Source: Hordeum vulgare subsp. vulgare (Eukaryota > Streptophyta > Magnoliopsida > Poales > Poaceae). Taken from it: DNA of 64,000 bases. Both the position numbers and the translations under genes were made by a program. This document shows, one piece after another, positions 20,948 to 30,743 of this stretch (its first letter is position 1; each line of letters begins with the position of its first letter). Where the stretch lies: NCBI RefSeq assembly GCF_904849725.1, contig NC_058521.1, positions 560,562,176 through 560,626,175 of the forward strand, written 5' to 3'. The notes under the pieces are model-generated. The model worked only from the letters and a program-made list of their open reading frames with translations. It had not been told where the DNA came from and made no database searches.

Positions 20948-21571
20948 CTATTTGGGGTCCAGACCCGTTCCAATGGTAAACTTCTTGGATGAATCGCCAG
21001 GGACGAAGTCGACTGTCTTCGTGTCATCCGTTGGTTTGAACTTGAGGGGCGACTCGGAATCTGAAGTCGGCTTCTTGAGCGGTGACATGTCTGCCGGGTC
21101 AACATTGGCCCGATGGTTTTTGAGCTCTTCCGCCGCGCAGGCGACTTCCGCATAGGCCGCGTCTCCTTCCTCACACTCCTTTGCAATTCTTCTATCTCCG
21201 TCAATCGTGATAGGCCCTTTAGGACCAGGCATTTTGAGCTTGAGGTAGACGTAGCACGGGCGGGCCATGAAGCGAGCATAAGCCGGTCGCCCGAACAGCG
21301 CATGGTACGGGCTTTTTAGTTTGACCACCACGAAGACCAGAGACTCCGACCTGTAATTCTGCGCAGTTCCAAACGCTACTGAGAGCCTGACCCGGCCTAT
21401 GGGATAAGACGATTTGCCCGGGACGATGCCGTGGAAGACCGTGGTTGAAGGCATCAAGTCTTTCTCTAACAGATTCATCCTCCGGAAGGTGTCGAAGTAT
21501 AGGATATTAATGCTGCTGCCGCCATCCATTAGTACTTTTGATAGAGTGTAGCCCCCCACTTGGGGAGCCAC
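20948..21571 (-). pseudogene. Gypsy aspartic protease region
   Basis: The minus-strand frame contains KVLMDGGSSINILYFDTF, with the catalytic motif D-G-G-S rather than the usual D-T/S-G. The flap and second-half features follow around YHALFGRPAYARFMA. The D-G-G-S form is common in Tat-type elements and needs no mutation to explain it. The enzyme would cut the Gag-Pol precursor. A single stop codon (20946-20948) separates this frame from RT; in related copies the frame runs through. About 207 residues are open. Confidence 0.8.
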
Positions 21572-21718
21572 GACTAATGCCAGGTCGCCCGGGTTATCTA
21601 TTCTCGGCGGGTGATCCTCTCTGCTCCATGTTATGGTCTGTTCGGACCAGTGGAGATATCTGGGAACTGCCGGCTCAATTACGCTGTACGCCCGGTGATT
21701 TACCTTTTTATCACGCCT

Positions 21719-23047
21719 TCAAGCATTAGTGGTGAAAACATGGTACTGCCCATTACTTAGCTGTTTAGGATTGTTACGGAAGCCCCCATGGTCATCCTGG
21801 TCCTGCGGAGCCCCCTGCGGGGGCGGCTGCTGGAAAACTCCCGGCGGGTTGTACCGCCGTTGGTGGTGCACCGGGTACTGGCCGCCGCCTGGCTGCGGCC
21901 CCCCCTGTGCCTCTTGTTCGGGAAAACCGCCGAAGGGGTTGTGCCTTTGATTGGGCGCGGCGAGTTGGTCCTGGCGACGGTTCGGATCTTCGCTTTGGCT
22001 CCTCTTGATTGCCTCGGCCCAAAATTCTCGCATCACGAAACAGTTCTCCCAAGAGTGGCCCGCCGGGCCGTCGGCCGTGGCGTGGTGCGGGCAAGGGCCT
22101 TTGAGTAGCTCTTCGTAATTACGCGGCCTTTTCCCACTGAAGCCTCGATTCTTCTTTTTGCCGTCATTGGTGTTGGTGTTGGCAACCAGATCCGAGGGCT
22201 CCTCCTGTGGCCTACGCTTGTCGTTGGTCCCCTGGTTGTGACGATTGCGGCCTTGGAGGCGGTTGTGGTTTTTGGTTGAATCGCCCTTCTTGGGCAAGTT
22301 ACCCTTACCATCCTCGCCGGGATCCTTGGTATCATCGGCCTCGGCGTACCTAGTGAGGGTATCCATCAGCTCGCCCATATCCTGAACTTTCCGTTTGAGT
22401 CGCCCCAATTTCTGGACCAACGGTTCATAGTGGCAGTTGTGCTCGAGGATAAGTACAGCTTGCGCTGCAGTGATGCCATCCGATGAATGGATAATTTCCG
22501 CGACTCGCCGCGACCAATGGTGTGCCGACTCATCCGGGCGTTGTACGCAGTGTTGCAGGTCGACGATCGTCATCGGCCGTTTACAGGTTCCCCGGAAGTT
22601 TTTGATGAAACGCTCCTTCAGCTCGGCCCAGGAATGGATAGAATTGGGGGGTAAGTTTTTCAACCAAGTGCGCGCCGATCCCTCGAGCATCATGGTGAAA
22701 TATCTAGCGCAAACCGCCTCGTTTACGTCGAGCATGTCCATGGCGATCTCATAGCCCTCGATCCAAGATGTTGGTTCGAGATCTGGTGTGTAATTAGGCA
22801 CCTTTCTTGGTCCTTTGAAATCCTTGGGCATTCTTTCGTTTCGAAGGGCTAGGGACAAGCAGGGCACCCCAACTCGCCCTCCGGTCCCCGCGGGAGGAGT
22901 CTGAGCCTCTTGAATGTTGGGTGGACCTCTGCCCGGCGGGTTCCGCTCGGGCGGGTTGTCCTGCGGGAAGTGTCGCGGGGCACTGTTTACGGCTGGCTGA
23001 TCCTCCGGCCTACTCCTGGTATAGCTCGCCTGGGGGGTGGAGTGCAA
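21719..23047 (-). CDS. Gypsy Gag capsid/nucleocapsid region
   Basis: A 442-residue open frame contains the retrotransposon Gag core (SWIEGYEIAMDML, ARTWLKNLPPNSIHSWAELK, RFIKNFRG, PDESAHHWSRRVAEI) at about residues 100-230. A basic, low-complexity tail follows and includes a cysteine/histidine cluster (GPCPHHATADGPAGHSWENC) that could bind nucleic acid. Gag packages the element RNA in cytoplasmic particles. The N-terminal part of the natural polyprotein is in 23069-23620 and 23630-24175, now separated by frame breaks, so this is the C-terminal portion of a damaged gene. Confidence 0.8.
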   Translation of the reverse strand: MHSTPQASYTRSRPEDQPAVNSAPRHFPQDNPPERNPPGRGPPNIQEAQTPPAGTGGRVGVPCLSLALRNERMPKDFKGPRKVPNYTPDLEPTSWIEGYEIAMDMLDVNEAVCARYFTMMLEGSARTWLKNLPPNSIHSWAELKERFIKNFRGTCKRPMTIVDLQHCVQRPDESAHHWSRRVAEIIHSSDGITAAQAVLILEHNCHYEPLVQKLGRLKRKVQDMGELMDTLTRYAEADDTKDPGEDGKGNLPKKGDSTKNHNRLQGRNRHNQGTNDKRRPQEEPSDLVANTNTNDGKKKNRGFSGKRPRNYEELLKGPCPHHATADGPAGHSWENCFVMREFWAEAIKRSQSEDPNRRQDQLAAPNQRHNPFGGFPEQEAQGGPQPGGGQYPVHHQRRYNPPGVFQQPPPQGAPQDQDDHGGFRNNPKQLSNGQYHVFTTNA

Positions 23048-23068
23048 TCGCTCGGGGCTGTGTGAGAA

Positions 23069-24175
23069 CTACGCGTTTTGGACCACCGCCGTTTTCAACA
23101 TCTCGATGGCGTTCCTTGCTTCGATCTCAGCTGGGGTGTTGCCGTGGATCGGAAGAGACTCCAGATGGCGAGTTGCGGCAAGCACGTTATCCACCGGGTT
23201 AGAGAAGTGGCCTCGAGGGGTGCGGAAACGAGGGATTTGACCCTCAGTCGGCTGAATCGGCGGGTTAGGAGGGCGGCCCAGCCCTCCTGCTGGGGCGGCT
23301 CCCATCCCGGGTGTTTGAGGAGTGTCGAACAGGCGAGTAGGATTGAGATCATGGGGCAGGCGACCCTGGTGCCTCCGCTGATGGACGGCGTCGGACGCGC
23401 GCTGCTGTCTTTCAAGCCGCCAGTTGTCGGTATTCGATCGCATCCTTTCGGCCGCAATCTGGGCTTGTCGAGTTTCCATCCTGGCGGACTCCGTCTCAGC
23501 ATCCTGATGGGCCTTTGCCACCGCCTCCCTCAGCTTTGCTAACTTCGCGTTTATCTCTTCTTGGTTCTCTGGCGTGAGGGGGGTTGACATTAGTCTTGTG
23601 ATTTCCGCCGCTAAATCCACCAGGACTGCTCACGCACTTCTGGATGTCCCGTCGGTCCCATCGCCTCCAGCGGGGTTCTGTGCGGGTTGAGTCGCCCCGG
23701 CCATGTAGATGGCGATCTGGCGGCGGGTTCGATCGAGGATTTCCGGATCCATGGCCAATGACAAGCCTCCGAGACCGTCTCCATGGAGGGACTGGATGGA
23801 ATCTGAATCGCCCATGGATGATTCGTCGTCAGAGTTGATGGGGGTAGCCTCCTGAGCCGCCGCGTGCTCTGGCTCCTCCGACCCCTGCGTGAAACCCACA
23901 AAGACCGGGTGGGTCAGATTCCGTGTTATGACTGGATGAACGTACCTGGCCGGCTCGACGATGTCGGAGGAGATGTCCGGCTCAGGAACAGATGACCCGA
24001 TCATGCCGATGAAGACGTTGATCTTGCCGAAGGGGACCCTGTAGCCTGATTCGAGAGAATTTGCCTCAGGTCCCCATCGCTCGTTGTCGATGTAGGCTAT
24101 GCCGCGTCGGCTCCAAGTCATGAGCGCCGTCGCATAACTCCCAAACCCTGGTAGGGCTCCCTTTGAGAACTCAAC
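23069..24175 (-). pseudogene. N-terminal extension of the Tat-like Gag polyprotein
   Basis: Two minus-strand frames lie between the primer binding site and the Gag core. The first (24175-23630) includes GSYATALMTWSRRGIAYID, FGKINVFIGMIG and an acidic SDDESSMGDSDSIQ stretch. The second (23620-23069) is Gln/Arg-rich with coiled-coil potential (QEEINAKLAKLREAVAKAH) and leads toward Gag. They are separated by a frame break near 23625. Tat elements often have extra coding here. I do not recognise a domain, and a separate ORF rather than a Gag extension is possible. Confidence 0.6.
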
Positions 24176-24189
24176 TCCACCGTGCGCAG

Positions 24190-24207
24190 GCCCCACGGTG
24201 GGCGCCA
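24190..24207 (-). promoter_or_regulatory. Primer binding site of the Tat-like element
   Basis: Two bases after the 5' LTR the minus strand reads TGGCGCCCACCGTGGGGC. The leading TGG complements a tRNA CCA end. The first seven bases fit tRNA-Asp, but the rest does not, so the primer tRNA is not certain. The site contains a CCCAC/GTGGG inverted repeat. Confidence 0.7.
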
Positions 24208-24209
24208 AC

Positions 24210-24694
24210 TGTCGTGGTTTTGTCACGGCAGATGTCCTCGTGAAAGGACTTAGTACGGGAACCATCGCACTTTGGTGATGACTCAAAGGGGTTGAACAGG
24301 AGGAGCGCGGCGGGTTACCCAGGTTCGGCCCCTCGCGTGGAGGTAATAGCCTACATCCTGCTTGGCGTGTATTGATGTGGACTCGATTACAAGAAAGGCG
24401 TAACTCGCCTTACCTAATACGCGATGATTTCTAATCTGCCTATCCCCCTTCAAACTCGCCTTTATATAGAGGTCGAGGCTCTAGGGTTTACAAGAGTCCC
24501 TTCCTCTTTACAAATCGTGACCACCGCGGCCTCTGAGTTGCCGCCTTGCAAAACCCAGAGACCTTCCTTAAATCACAACCATCTTGCGGCCTTAAACCGC
24601 CCAGGCTGAGGCCCAAATGAGTCAAAGGATGAACCGCCTTACTAGTAACCCGGCCCATATTGGGCGGGTCACTTAATAAGCAATATCCCCAACA
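24210..24694 (-). repeat. 5' LTR of the Tat-like gypsy element
   Basis: 485 bp with the same ends as the 3' LTR. The minus-strand TATA box is at 24461-24468. This LTR would drive the sense gag-pol transcript. Confidence 0.93.
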
Positions 24695-26849
24695 CCATGC
24701 GAGGCTGGCAGCGAGAGTAGTACTCGAATGGTGGTCAGTCTGGCCACAGGTGAATAAGTGTCAAAGAAATCTTCTTCTTCTTTCTGGGCATGGCCCTTAG
24801 CCACAAGCCTAGCCTTGTACTTTTCGATTGTACCATCGGGCCTAAGCTTCCTTTTAAACACCCACTTGCATCCGAGTGGTTTACAACCATAGGGACGATC
24901 AGTAATTTCCCATGTCCCATTACCAATGATGGAATCCATCTCGCTACGGACCGCAGTTTTCCAGTAATCAGCATCTGGAGAAGCATATGCTTCTGAAATA
25001 GAAGTGGGATTATCATCCACGAGGTATACGAAGAAATCATCACCAAAGGTCTTTGCAGTCCTTTGTCTCTTGCCCCTACCAAGGGTTTCCTCGTCATCCT
25101 CCTCAGGATTATCATCATGTGTTTCTTCATAATATTCCATGGGAATGGCACGTCAGGAGTTTCCTCAGATTCCTGTCTAGAAGTGTTTTGCATATCTCTC
25201 ATGGGAAAAATATCCTCAAAGAATGTAGCATCCCTCGACTCCATAATTGTACCGACCTTCACGTCAGGTACCTCAGATTTCACTACTAGAAATCTATAGC
25301 CTACGCTATTCTTAGTGTATCCCAAATTAACACAGTCCATAGTCTTTGGTCCAAGCTTACGCTTCTTGGGGATCGGCACATTGACGTTCGCCAAGCAGCC
25401 CCAAGTATGTAAGTACGAGAGCGTCGTCCTTCTCTTCGACCACTCCTCATAGGGGGTGACCTCATTATATTCTGTAGGAACCTTATTCAGGACATGACAC
25501 ACGGTCAATATAGCCTCCCCCACCATACCTTGGATAAACCCGATGTATCTAACATGGCGTTAACCAAATCAGTTAGAGTACGGTTTTTCCGTTCGGCAAC
25601 CCCGTTTGACTGGGGTGAATAGGGAGGCGTCCTTTCATGAATAATGTTGTGTTCCGCACAAAAAGAATCAAACTCATTCGAGAAGTACTCTCCACCATGA
25701 TCAGACTAGACTCGTTTAATTTTCTTTTCAAGTTGATTCTCAACTTCTGCCTTTTAGATTTTAAAGTAGTGTAGAGCCTCATCTTTAGTATTTAATAGAT
25801 ACACATAGCAATATCTAGTGGAATCATCTATCAATGTCATGAAATATATCTTTCCACCTTTAGTCAACACACCATTCATCTCACAAAGATCAGAATGTAT
25901 GAGTTCTAATGGTGCCAAGTGTCTCTCCTCTACAGTCTTGTAAGGCTTGCGAGGTTGCTTTGCTTGCACACACGAATGGCACTTAGAACCTTTGGCTAAA
26001 GTAAAAGTCGGGATTAAATTCAGTTTGCTAGCCGCGACATAACACCAAAACTTATGTGACAAAGACGTGAATGCCAAACTTCAGATTCATTAACACTCGA
26101 ATGAATATTGTTCACGACTTATTACAAAAATCTGCAAGGGAAAGGCGGAACAGACCTCCGCATTCATAACCTTTTGCAACAAAAAGTCCATATTTTGTAA
26201 CAACTACTTTATTAGACTTGAAGACCAACTGAAACCCTTCTGTACACAGAAGGGAGCCACTAACGAGATTCTTCTTGATGGCGCGGACATGTTGCACGTT
26301 CTTCAGCTGCACGATCCTTCCCGAAGTAAACTTCAGATCGACCATGCCAACACCAAGAACAGAAGCACTCTCGCCATTCCCCATCAATACGGACCCGCGA
26401 CCTATGGCGTGATAAGAAGAGAACAATGAGATGTCAGCACATACATGAATATTTGCACCCGTGTCCACCCACCAATCGGTGGACTGACAAACTGAAAATA
26501 CAGTAAATAAATTACCGTACCCATATGCACCACTTTCATTGTTGCCCACAATCATATTGGCAGACTTGGAGTCCTGCGCCGGCTTCTTGTACTTGTTTGG
26601 GCACTTGTTCGCCCAATGTTCATCTGAACCACAAGTAAAGCAGCCCTCTCCCTTCTTGTTCTTCTTGAAGCTCTTCTTTCTCTTCTTCTTGAAGTCGGTA
26701 TTCTGTTGGACAGAATTCTTTCCCTTGGGCTTGTGGGAATTGAAGTTCCTCTGATGTACCATATTGGCAACAGAAGAGCTTTTGACCGCTTTTCCATTGG
26801 AGTCCTTTGCTCTCGAATTCTGCTCAACACTCACATGGCCGATGATGTC
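24695..26849 (-). pseudogene. Copia protease, integrase and RT N-terminal portion
   Basis: Reading 5' to 3' on the minus strand: nucleocapsid zinc knuckle CFTCGSDEHWANKC; protease WWVDTGANIHVCAD; GAG-pre-integrase and integrase start (CHSCVQAKQPRKPYK, LELIHSDLCEMNG, MTLIDDSTRYCYVYLLNTK); integrase C-terminal part (LHTWGCLANV, LGYTKNSVGYRFL); then the RT start (YWKTAVRSEMDSIIGNGTWE, KWVFKRKLRPDGTIEKYKARLVAKG, YSPVARLTTIRVLL). Frame breaks lie near 25570-25750, 25140 and elsewhere. The frame runs into the gypsy insertion within RT and resumes at 11804. Confidence 0.85.
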
Positions 26850-28508
26850 TAATACGTCTCCAACGTATCTATAATTTTTGATTGTTCCATGCTATTATAT
26901 TATCAACTTTGGATGTTTTATATGCATGAATATGCTATTTTATATTATTTTTGGGACTAACCTATTGACCTAGAACCCAGTGTCAGTTTCTATTTTTTTT
27001 CCTTGTTTTTGACCTTTTTCAGATAGGAATATCAAACGGAGTCCAAACGGAATAAAACTTTCGCCGTGATTTTTTATGGAAAATATCAAAAATACCAGAA
27101 GAAAAAGATACCGGAGAGGAGTCCCGAGGAAGCCACGAGCCAGGGAGGCAAGCCTGGGGGGCTCGTGACTCCCTCGTGGGTCCCCCCGACTTGTTCTCGA
27201 TGCCATCTAGTCTTATAAATATAGAAACCTCCAGACATAAACCTAGATCGGAAGTTTCGCCGCCGCAAGCCTCTTTAGCCACCAAAAACCAATCGGGAGC
27301 CCGTTCCGGCACTCTGTCGGAGGGGAATCCATCTCCGGTGGATATCTTCATCATCCCGGCGATCTCCATGACGAGGAGGGAGTAGTTCTCCCTCGGGGTC
27401 GAGGGTATGTACTAGTAGCTATGTGTTTGATCTCTCTCTCTCTCTCGTGTTCTTGAGATGTCATGATCTCGATGTACCGCGGGATTTTCTACTATAGTTG
27501 GATCCTATGATGTTCTTCCCCCTCTCCCTTCTTGTAATGAATTGAGTTTCCCCTTTGAAGTTATCTTATCGGATTGAGTCTTTAAGAACACTTGATGTAT
27601 GTCTTGCACGTGTCTATCTGTGGTGACAATGGGATATTCATGTGAGTACTTGATGTATGTTTTGGTGATCAACTTGCGGGTTTCGTGACAATGGGAACCT
27701 ATGCATATGGGTTGGCACACGTTTTGACTCTCCGGTAGAAGCTTTGGGGCACTCTTTGAAGTTCTATGTGTTGGTTGAATAGATGATTCTGAGATTGTGT
27801 GATGCATATGGTATAATCATGCCCACGGATACTTGAGGTGACAATGGAGTATCTAGGTGACATTAGGGTCTTGGTTGATGTGTGTCTTAAGGTGTTATTC
27901 TAGTATGAACTCTAGGATAGATTGAACGGAAAGAATAGCTTCGTGTTATTTTACTAGGACTCTTTAATAGATCGATCAGAAAGAATAACTTTGTGGTGGT
28001 TTCGTACCCGACAATTAATCTCTTCATTTGTTCTCCGCTATTAGTGACTTTGGAGTGACTCTTTGTTGCATGTTGAGGGCTAGTTATATGATCCAATTAT
28101 GTTATCATTGTTGAGAGAACTTCACTAGTGAAAGTATGAACCCTAGGCCTTGTTTCCACGCATTGCAATACCGTTCGTGCTCACTTTTATTATTAATTAC
28201 CTTGCTGTTTTTATAATTTCAGATTACAAAAACCTATATCTACTATCCATATTGCACTTGTATCACCATCTCTTCGCCGCACTAGTGCACCTATACAACT
28301 TACCATTGTATTGGGTGTGTTGGGGACACAAGAGACTCTTTGTTATTTGGTTGCAGGGTTGCTTGAGAGAGACCATCTTCATCCTACGCCTCCTGCGGAT
28401 TGATAAACCTTAGGTCACCCACTTGGGGAAAATTGCTACTGTCCTACAAACCTCTGCACTTGGAGGCCCAACAACGTCTACAAGGAGAAGGTTGCGTAGT
28501 AGACATCA
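26850..28508 (+). mobile_element. Athila-like (Sabrina-type) solo LTR in copia gag
   Basis: A 1659-bp LTR runs from TAATACGTCTCCAACGTATC to GGTTGCGTAGTAGACATCA and is flanked by a perfect 5-bp target duplication ATGTC (26845-26849 and 28509-28513). The terminal TG has become TA. No internal sequence is present, so recombination between two LTRs removed the body. It splits the copia gag between the residues EDI and IGHVSVEQN. The name Sabrina is from memory of the Triticeae family; the orientation is given as TACGTCTCC-first. Confidence 0.85.
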
Positions 28509-28513
28509 ATGTC

Positions 28514-29062
28514 CTCTACTGAGAACTCACGCCTCTGATGTTTCAGAGTAGTAGCAAAGTTCCTCCGGGAATTAGGGAGCTTAGCAATTATACAGCCCGC
28601 GACAAACTTGCCCGGCAAATTGCACTTAAGAACCTCAAGTTCTTTAGCTATGCATATTATCTCATGAGCCTGTTCCAATACAGAACGGTTGTCAACCATT
28701 TTGTAATCGTGGAACTGCTCCATAACATACATCTCACTCCCAGCATCAGTGGCCCCAAATTTAGATTCGAGCGCCTCCCACAACTCTTTGTCAACATGCA
28801 TACGTAAATATGCATCAACCAGCTTATCTCCGATCACGCTTATAACTGCTCCAAGGAATAGAACGGTGGCCTCCGCGAACATCTTCTCCTGTTCAGAAGA
28901 GATCGTTCTCGTGGGAGTGACACCGGCTACCCAGAACATGTTCATAGCCGTGAGCCATAAAGCGGTTTTCGTTTGCCAACATTTGAAATAAGTACCGGTA
29001 AACTTATCCGGTTTCAGTGCAGTAGCAAAACCATTACTCAAAAAATTCCTACACAAATTAGG
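28514..29062 (-). pseudogene. Copia gag N-terminal part
   Basis: The minus-strand frame contains KPDKFTGTYFKCWQTKTALWL, AYLRMHVDKELWEALESKF, MYVMEQFHDYKMVDNRSV and KLPNSRRNFATTLKHQ, the pattern of copia Gag (UBN2-type) proteins. It breaks off at REFSVEDI where the solo LTR is inserted, and continues at 26849 into the basic region and zinc knuckle. The true start codon is uncertain because the frame stays open toward the LTR. Confidence 0.8.
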
Positions 29063-29071
29063 TTTTTGGAT

Positions 29072-30457
29072 TGTTGAGTAAATAGGCAATTTTCGAGTAA
29101 ATTAATCCAGGAGATAATCACTAGCATGACATTGACTAGACTAATGACATACTGATCATGAACTAATCTAGCACATACTACGCATATAGTTGATACATCT
29201 ATGCATGCAAGTAGTATTGCTAGGATTGAAACGGAAAGGAGTGGGATAAACAGATTATACCCTCCGGTCGGCCACTTGGCCGTAACAGCAGCGTTGGCGG
29301 CGGCAGCATCCTCTGCCGCCTTCTTATCGGCTTCAAGGGCGAGACGATCGGCCTCGGATGGTTCATCCATGGCGATGACGAGGACGACGTGGACGTAGAT
29401 GAAGTAGACGGACGGAGGCGAGCAGTCGCGTGATCGCTCCCCAAAAACCTAATCGCCCCTCTCCCATACAGGAACCGGAGAGGCGGTGTTTCGGAGGCCT
29501 GCTTACCCGTGGACTGTGTATGCGGTGAACGGGACGGAGTCGCCGCGGCAATAGCAACAAAGGAACGAGCGCGAGAGGTAGATGTGATCTGATCTCATGA
29601 CAGCTAGGGTTGGCGTTAGCCCTGCTTATATAGGCGGCCGGGTGGAGTGACGTGGGCTGAACACACGTCCGAGTCGGTAACAGCCCACGATCCGAATCGG
29701 AGAGGTGGGGTTTCGGATGCCTGCTTTCCCGTCAACCGTGTACGTGGTGAACGGGATGGAGTCGCCGGCGGCAGCAACAACAAAGGAACGAGCGCATGAG
29801 GCAGATGTGATCTGATCTCGTGATGGCTAGGGTTGGCGCTAGCCCTGCTTATATAGGCGGCCGGGTGGAGAGATGTGGTTCGAACCCACGTCCGAGTCGG
29901 TAACAGCCCACGATCTGAACCGGAGAGGCGGGGTTTCGAAGGCCTGCTTTCCCGTCGACCGTGTACGCGGTGAACGGGACTGAGTCGCTGGCGGCAGCAG
30001 TAGCAAAGGAACGAGCGTGTGAGGCAGATGTGATCTGATCTCGTGACGGCTAGGGTTGGCGTTAGCCCTGCTTATATAGGCGGCCGGGTGGAGGGATGTG
30101 GGCTGAACCCACGTCCGAGTCGGTAATAGCCCACGATCCGACGTCTCAGATCGTGGTGCATCCGTTACGTATTCTCCGATCCTGACCGGCAAAAATAAGC
30201 GCGTAGGTATGAGCTCGGCTCGGCTCATTCCCGCAGCGGAGCGGGGCGGGGCGGCTGAGGAGTGCGCGAGGGCCTCTTGTCTTCTCACTCTCCAATAGCA
30301 TGTAGAAGAGAGATCCTTATAAAGGGTCTAACTTCTCCTCCACTAGCGGGGTGGGACTAAACTTCCCACCACCACTTTGTCATGCCACCACCTACATGGG
30401 CCCTTGGAGATTTCTGAAATTCTCTTATGGGCCTAAGGCCCACTTCTAATTTCAACA
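29072..30457 (-). repeat. 5' LTR of the copia element (1386 bp, with triplicated promoter unit)
   Basis: The ends are the same as in the 3' LTR, but it is 515 bp longer because a 223-bp unit is present three times. The sequence inside the LTR (29072) begins ATCCAAAAACC on the minus strand, which does not match the common tRNA-Met primer site. Confidence 0.88.
29475..30142 (-). repeat. Three tandem 223-bp units, each with a TATA box
   Basis: Units begin with (C/T)CGGAGAGG at 29475, 29697 and 29920. Each contains a minus-strand CTATATAAGCAGGGC box (TATATA at 29627-29632, 29850-29855 and 30073-30078, spaced 223 bp). They are similar but not identical, so the triplication is not brand new. The other LTR has one unit. 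Confidence 0.9.
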
Positions 30458-30743
30458 ATACCCATCCCCACCGGCCTACGGTCTCATTTTGTGCCATGGT
30501 GGTGGTGTGGTGGACGTGTGGATGGTGAGGAGGTAGTGTGGTGGAGAGGAAGAAGAAGGTGGAGAGGAGTAAAGAAGGGGATACACGTGGTGGTGGTGGT
30601 GGTGGAGGTGGAGGTGTGGGTAAAGGTGGTGGTCGTTCGTTGTTCGTCGGTCGTCGGTCGTCGTTTCTTCGCACACTTCAAGGGTAAAATTCAACAATCG
30701 TTCCCATATGCTCCGATAGATTTGGATATATTTAGGAGACTGA
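30458..30743. other. GGT/GTC-rich unclassified DNA, right flank of copia insertion
   Basis: The segment has trinucleotide-like runs (GGT at about 30590-30610, CGTCGGTCGTCGG at about 30640-30662) and no convincing gene. On the minus strand an ATGGCACAAAATGAGACCG start follows a CCACCACC-rich leader and then runs into the copia target site. It may be the continuation of 8789-9164. No family was recognised. Confidence 0.35.

Larger units (their letters stand above)
11810..24694 (-). mobile_element. Tat-lineage Ty3/gypsy retrotransposon, complete with antisense gene
   Basis: Two 485-bp LTRs (TGTTGGGG...CACGACA on the minus strand) are flanked by a perfect 5-bp target duplication CCATG (11805-11809 and 24695-24699). 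I count about 8 mismatches between the LTRs (1.6%), implying a fairly recent insertion. The sense strand carries an N-terminal ORF, gag, protease, RT, RNase H, a second archaeal-type RNase H and integrase. No chromodomain follows the integrase. Together with the dual RNase H and the antisense gene between pol and the 3' LTR, this places it in the Tat lineage (RIRE2/Grande-like). It sits in the copia RT gene. In Triticeae nomenclature it may be Fatima, but I am not sure. Confidence 0.9.
9165..30457 (-). mobile_element. Ty1/copia LTR retrotransposon hosting two nested insertions
   Basis: LTRs begin TGTTGAAA and end TCAACA (minus strand). The 5' LTR is 29072-30457 and the 3' LTR 9165-10035. Flanks are ATACA (left) and ATACC (right), a 5-bp target duplication with one mismatch. 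Removing the gypsy insertion (11810-24694) and the solo LTR (26850-28508) leaves about 6.7 kb with gag, protease, integrase, RT and RNase H in copia order. Coding is broken by frameshifts, so the copy is dead. The GGTGGGGGAT tract just inside the 3' LTR is its polypurine tract. I cannot name the family. Confidence 0.85.

Noticed and set aside
21729..23542. Plus-strand open frames opposite the gypsy gag
   Set aside because: They mirror the GC-rich gag coding strand and lack splice signals or domain similarity, unlike the antisense gene at 13423-16667.
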